Below are positions 34,284 through 37,072 of a stretch of 37,072 nucleotides of DNA, piece after piece. A program made the position numbers and the translations under genes. Below the pieces are notes generated by a model. That model saw only the letters and a list, made by a program, of their open reading frames with translations, was not told the origin of the DNA and searched no databases. The first letter of the stretch is position 1, and each line of letters starts with the position of its first letter. This stretch comes from CBDUBS01 sp965365445. GTDB taxonomy: Bacteria > Bacteroidota > Rhodothermia > Rhodothermales > DASSAV01. The DNA lies in assembly GCA_965365445.1 (NCBI GenBank), contig CBDUBS010000012.1, forward strand, positions 1 through 37,072, written 5' to 3'.

Positions 34284-35486
34284 TCAGAGACCAGGGGCAT
34301 AGAGTTGCAACAGGGGCGTCACGGCACGGTCCCAGTTGAATCGGCCGAGGACGCTTTCGCGGGCGCTGCGCCCATACGAGGCGAGTCGCTCGGGATTGGA
34401 TGCCATGCGCCTTAGCGAGTCGGCAAACGAGGCCGGGTCATCCGGTGTGTAGGTGGCGCCGCACTGCATTTCATGAATCCGCTTCTCCAGATGGTCGGTT
34501 CCGGCAGCCAGGACAGGTTTCTCCCAGAAAGCATACTGGTACAATTTGTTGGGATCGGCCAAGGCATTGTTCATGGAAGGTATGAGCGGCAGGAGGCAGA
34601 TGTCGGCCAGGCGGCAAAAGGCGCCCACGGCCTGTTGCTCTACCTGCCCGACAAAGCGAACGTAGGGAGCTATCGAGAGCGCCCCGGCGAGCGTTTCGAT
34701 GGCCTCACGGCGCCTGCCGGAGCCCACGAGCACGAACCTGAACCGGGATATCTCATCCCCCAGCAAGGCAAGGCCGGCCAGAACCGTTTCAAGACCGCGT
34801 GAGGGGTCGATGCCGCCGACGTACAGGAGGTTGACGACACCAGGCTCAAAGAAAGGCCGGGCCGCCTCATCCGGGGACGAATGATCGAAATCATCCAGGC
34901 GTACATAGTTGGGCACGACGACCGTCGGCCCGGTGCGTCCGTGCTCGCGGTGCAGCCTTTCGCGGTTGCCTTCGCTGATCACGACGACCGTATCGGCCCC
35001 ACGCACGAGCGCCCGCTCCAGCGCTACCCAGCGGTCGTATCGGAAGAACAGCCGTTGAGGAAAACGGGTAGCCAGCGAACTCGCCCTCAAAAGGTCCGGG
35101 TAGTTTTCGTGCAGGTCGAGCACGAAGCGGGGGCGGGGCCGTTCCATCCGGTCGAGTATCTTCATCACGGGGAGGCCCACCGGAAGGTCATGAGCGTGCA
35201 GGGCGTCCGGTTTCAGTTCATGAACGAGGCGGTCGAGGCGACCCGTCCACATCCGTGTGTACAAAGGCAGGTGAAACACCAAACCGAGCGCCTGTTTGGC
35301 CCGCGCACGAGGCACGTAAAACCGGTGAACGTGCAATCCGGCCATGCGCTCGTATGTAGGCGTTTCCCGGGCGTGCGCGTAACATGCCAGGTGTACTTCG
35401 TGGCCGGCATCGATCAGGCTGTGCGCTTCCTTCTCTACCCGAATGTCGGGCGGGAAGGGGGCATCGAGCACCATGAGAATACGCAT
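34284..35486 (-). CDS. Glycosyltransferase family 4 (GT-B) protein
   Basis: A 400-residue enzyme that adds a sugar from a nucleotide-sugar donor to a growing glycan. ATG 35486 (MRILMVLDAPFPPDIRV) starts exactly with the first Rossmann strand and follows the methyltransferase stop after only 4 bp; an in-frame start at 35525 would overlap that gene. FVLDLHENYPD and DTVVVISEGNRERL belong to the N-domain. NLLYVGGIDPSRGLETVLAG begins the donor-binding domain, and DPNKLYQYAFWEKPVLAAG is the EX7E-type donor region. Donor and acceptor sugars are not predictable. Confidence 0.92.
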   Translation of the reverse strand: MRILMVLDAPFPPDIRVEKEAHSLIDAGHEVHLACYAHARETPTYERMAGLHVHRFYVPRARAKQALGLVFHLPLYTRMWTGRLDRLVHELKPDALHAHDLPVGLPVMKILDRMERPRPRFVLDLHENYPDLLRASSLATRFPQRLFFRYDRWVALERALVRGADTVVVISEGNRERLHREHGRTGPTVVVPNYVRLDDFDHSSPDEAARPFFEPGVVNLLYVGGIDPSRGLETVLAGLALLGDEISRFRFVLVGSGRRREAIETLAGALSIAPYVRFVGQVEQQAVGAFCRLADICLLPLIPSMNNALADPNKLYQYAFWEKPVLAAGTDHLEKRIHEMQCGATYTPDDPASFADSLRRMASNPERLASYGRSARESVLGRFNWDRAVTPLLQLYAPGL

Positions 35487-35490
35487 GGGG

Positions 35491-36051
35491 CTATTCGCTC
35501 TCCGAGGGTTCGATCCGAGCGGCATCTACGGCATAGTAGCGTGGAGTAAGCCGCCGGATGAGCGGCCGAATGCCGATCTTGAATATGGGCCCGTTCCATT
35601 TTTCTCGGTGGGTAATGCGCCAACCCGCTTTTTCGAGAAGCCAGTCGAATTGCCAGTCCTCAAATTCGTGGAAGTGCCTATCCCAGGGGTTTTCCGGATG
35701 ACGATACGCCGCATCGAACCAGAGGCGCAGGGGCACCGTAACGATCAGCCGGGGCGCCCGGATGGAGCGAAGCACATTATAGGGCGCTACCAGGTGTTCC
35801 AGTATTTCGAATGCCGTCACGGCATCCACATCGGGGCGAGACGCCGCTTCGGGTTCGTCGTCCAGATCCTCGCCCCGCGTATTGAACACCTCGTACCCTT
35901 CGCGACGCATGATTTCCGAAAAGGGGTTGGGGGTGCCCAGATCGAGGATGCGGGCCGGCGGCGGCAACAGCGATTTCAGCAGGTTTAGGGTGCGCCGGTA
36001 CCGGAGATCCAGCAGGGGAAGATCAGCGAGAGGAGCGTCTTGTTTTTTCAT
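35491..36051 (-). CDS. Class I SAM-dependent methyltransferase
   Basis: A 186-residue protein of the methyltransferase type 11/12 fold. The SAM motif I is ILDLGTPNPFSEIM (with DLGTP instead of the usual DxGxGxG). VDAVTAFEILEHLVAPYNVL is the conserved post-II block, and RLIVTVPLRLW is motif III. It overlaps neither neighbour and lies 4 bp before the glycosyltransferase, so it probably methylates a sugar or a lipid-linked intermediate of the same polysaccharide. The substrate is unknown. Confidence 0.85.
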   Translation of the reverse strand: MKKQDAPLADLPLLDLRYRRTLNLLKSLLPPPARILDLGTPNPFSEIMRREGYEVFNTRGEDLDDEPEAASRPDVDAVTAFEILEHLVAPYNVLRSIRAPRLIVTVPLRLWFDAAYRHPENPWDRHFHEFEDWQFDWLLEKAGWRITHREKWNGPIFKIGIRPLIRRLTPRYYAVDAARIEPSESE

Positions 36052-36160
36052 GGTTCGTGGCGCAAGGGAGAGCAGCCCGGCAATTCTGTAGAGGCGGGCG
36101 CCAATGTAAATAATGCAGCGAACAAGTCCGAATGAGCGGTGCCACCCGGGCAGGCTCCCT

Positions 36161-37072
36161 TCAGAATGTCACGCCGTTTCGATCAGCCCAGCGTACGAGG
36201 TTGATCCAGCGCCAGACAGCACGCGGATCGGCGCCGGCGCGACCCTTGAGCACGTCCCGCCAGGAAGATCGGATGATCGGCCAGTCGAGGAAGGGAATGC
36301 GCCGGGCGGCTTCGCTCTGCAATACGTCCTCGACCCACGGCGCAGCCAGTTGGAGCCAGGACTGCTGGGGGGTTACAAACCCGAGTTTATCCTGCCGGTT
36401 CAGGATAGCATCCGGAACGATGCCGCGCAGAGCCCGTCGCAGGACGGCTTTCGTCACGGCCCGCTCGTCAATAAGGTACCGTTCCGGCAAGCCATACACG
36501 AAACGGACCAGCGGCAGACTCACGAATGGGACACGGCTTTCGATGGAATGGGCCATGCTGTTACGGTCCTCGTACCGCAGCAACATCGGCAGGCTCGTTT
36601 CCGTGAACGTACGAACAAGCAGCGATCGGAGGGCTTCCCCGGACTCCGCGCTCCATACGTGCGGCTCGAGGCGCACCTCCCGGTCGGCAAACCACTCGCG
36701 GCGGAGCCAGCGAGGAATCGTCCCTCGGCCGGCCAGGCGAAGCAGCGGCTTCTGCACGCCCTCGGGAAACAACATGCCGGCCGTATAAGCCAGCAACGAA
36801 ACCGAGCCGCCGAACAGTGGATGGGCGGCGGCGCATCGAAAGAAGCGCCCTGCTTCGGACCATTGCCTGTTTCGCAAGAGCGAAATGAGGCGGGCCGGCA
36901 GGTACAGTTTATAGCCGCCGAACAACTCGTCGGCCCCCTGCCCGTCCAGCATTACCTTGATTCCGGCCTCTCGGGCCGCCTCGAAAACCCGGTACTGCGC
37001 ATAAATGCTGGTGCTGCCGAACGGCTCGCCCTGCACGTCGATCAGCCGGTCAAGGTCGCGCACGAGATCCTC
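36161..37072 (-). CDS. Asparagine synthase (glutamine-hydrolysing) family, C-terminal part; 5' end outside the window
   Basis: 303 codons of the synthetase domain are present and the frame stays open through the right edge (EDLVRDLDRLIDVQGEPFG). MLDGQGADELFGGYKLYLP is the hallmark ATP-pyrophosphatase-domain block. RYEDRNSMAHSIESRVPFV and VTKAVLRRALRGIVPDAIL follow as in AsnB-type enzymes. The glutaminase domain and the PPi loop SGGxDS would lie beyond 37072. In polysaccharide clusters such genes are often exosortase/EPS-linked amidotransferases that modify a uronic acid or sugar with an amide. That role is inferred from position. Confidence 0.9.
   Translation of the reverse strand, partial: EDLVRDLDRLIDVQGEPFGSTSIYAQYRVFEAAREAGIKVMLDGQGADELFGGYKLYLPARLISLLRNRQWSEAGRFFRCAAAHPLFGGSVSLLAYTAGMLFPEGVQKPLLRLAGRGTIPRWLRREWFADREVRLEPHVWSAESGEALRSLLVRTFTETSLPMLLRYEDRNSMAHSIESRVPFVSLPLVRFVYGLPERYLIDERAVTKAVLRRALRGIVPDAILNRQDKLGFVTPQQSWLQLAAPWVEDVLQSEAARRIPFLDWPIIRSSWRDVLKGRAGADPRAVWRWINLVRWADRNGVTF

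Noticed and set aside
29883..37072. A complete CBASS operon with CD-NTase around the STING-like gene
   Set aside because: Every neighbouring frame was assigned to other families (YbbR, DUF4230, flippase, GT4, methyltransferase, asparagine synthase); no nucleotidyltransferase GS-x-D-x-D motif was seen.

Overview
The window is a GC-rich (about 60% by eye) bacterial chromosome segment. The SusC/SusD pair, the STN-domain SusC with its ECF sigma/FecR pair, and the TAnnTTTG-like promoter elements point to the Bacteroidota/Rhodothermota side of the tree, with Rhodothermales the best guess. I see no tRNA, rRNA, CRISPR array, insertion sequence or prophage.

Layout. Positions 1-3519 (minus) hold nearly all of a pyruvate:ferredoxin oxidoreductase, cut by the left edge. 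3938-4915 is a UDP-glucuronate decarboxylase. 5099-8792 holds three co-directional genes: a secreted calcium-loop repeat protein, an outer-membrane barrel and a sensor histidine kinase. 8978-23738 is a long plus-strand polysaccharide-utilisation-type locus: ECF sigma, FecR anti-sigma, STN-SusC, SusD, a FAS1 lipoprotein, three related alpha/alpha-toroid-like exported proteins of unknown activity, a secreted nucleoside-hydrolase-family protein, a GH88 unsaturated glucuronyl hydrolase and an NtrC-type regulator. GH88 needs a polysaccharide lyase to make its substrate. No recognisable lyase is present, so the toroid proteins are the leading candidates for that activity.

23845-25912 (minus) is a redox/metal gene set: two tandem TlpA-like thioredoxins and a SafE/UreH-type membrane protein. 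26371-29108 (minus) carries a Tat-exported Gfo/Idh/MocA oxidoreductase with a clear terminator, and an acetyl-CoA hydrolase/CoA-transferase. A plus-strand two-CBS protein follows at 29422-29877.

29883-37072 is all minus strand. Reading downstream, it holds the C-terminal half of an asparagine synthase, a methyltransferase, a GT4 glycosyltransferase and a Wzx-like flippase (a surface-polysaccharide gene set), then a small conserved CGNPRR protein, a protein I read as a membrane-anchored prokaryotic STING receptor, a YbbR/CdaR-domain protein and a DUF4230 protein. The STING-like gene has no CD-NTase beside it, unlike known STING CBASS operons, and instead sits next to a homologue of the regulator of c-di-AMP synthesis. 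This STING-YbbR-DUF4230 group and the toroid trio are the two most interesting things here. All homology calls are by eye from motifs and length; no search was run.
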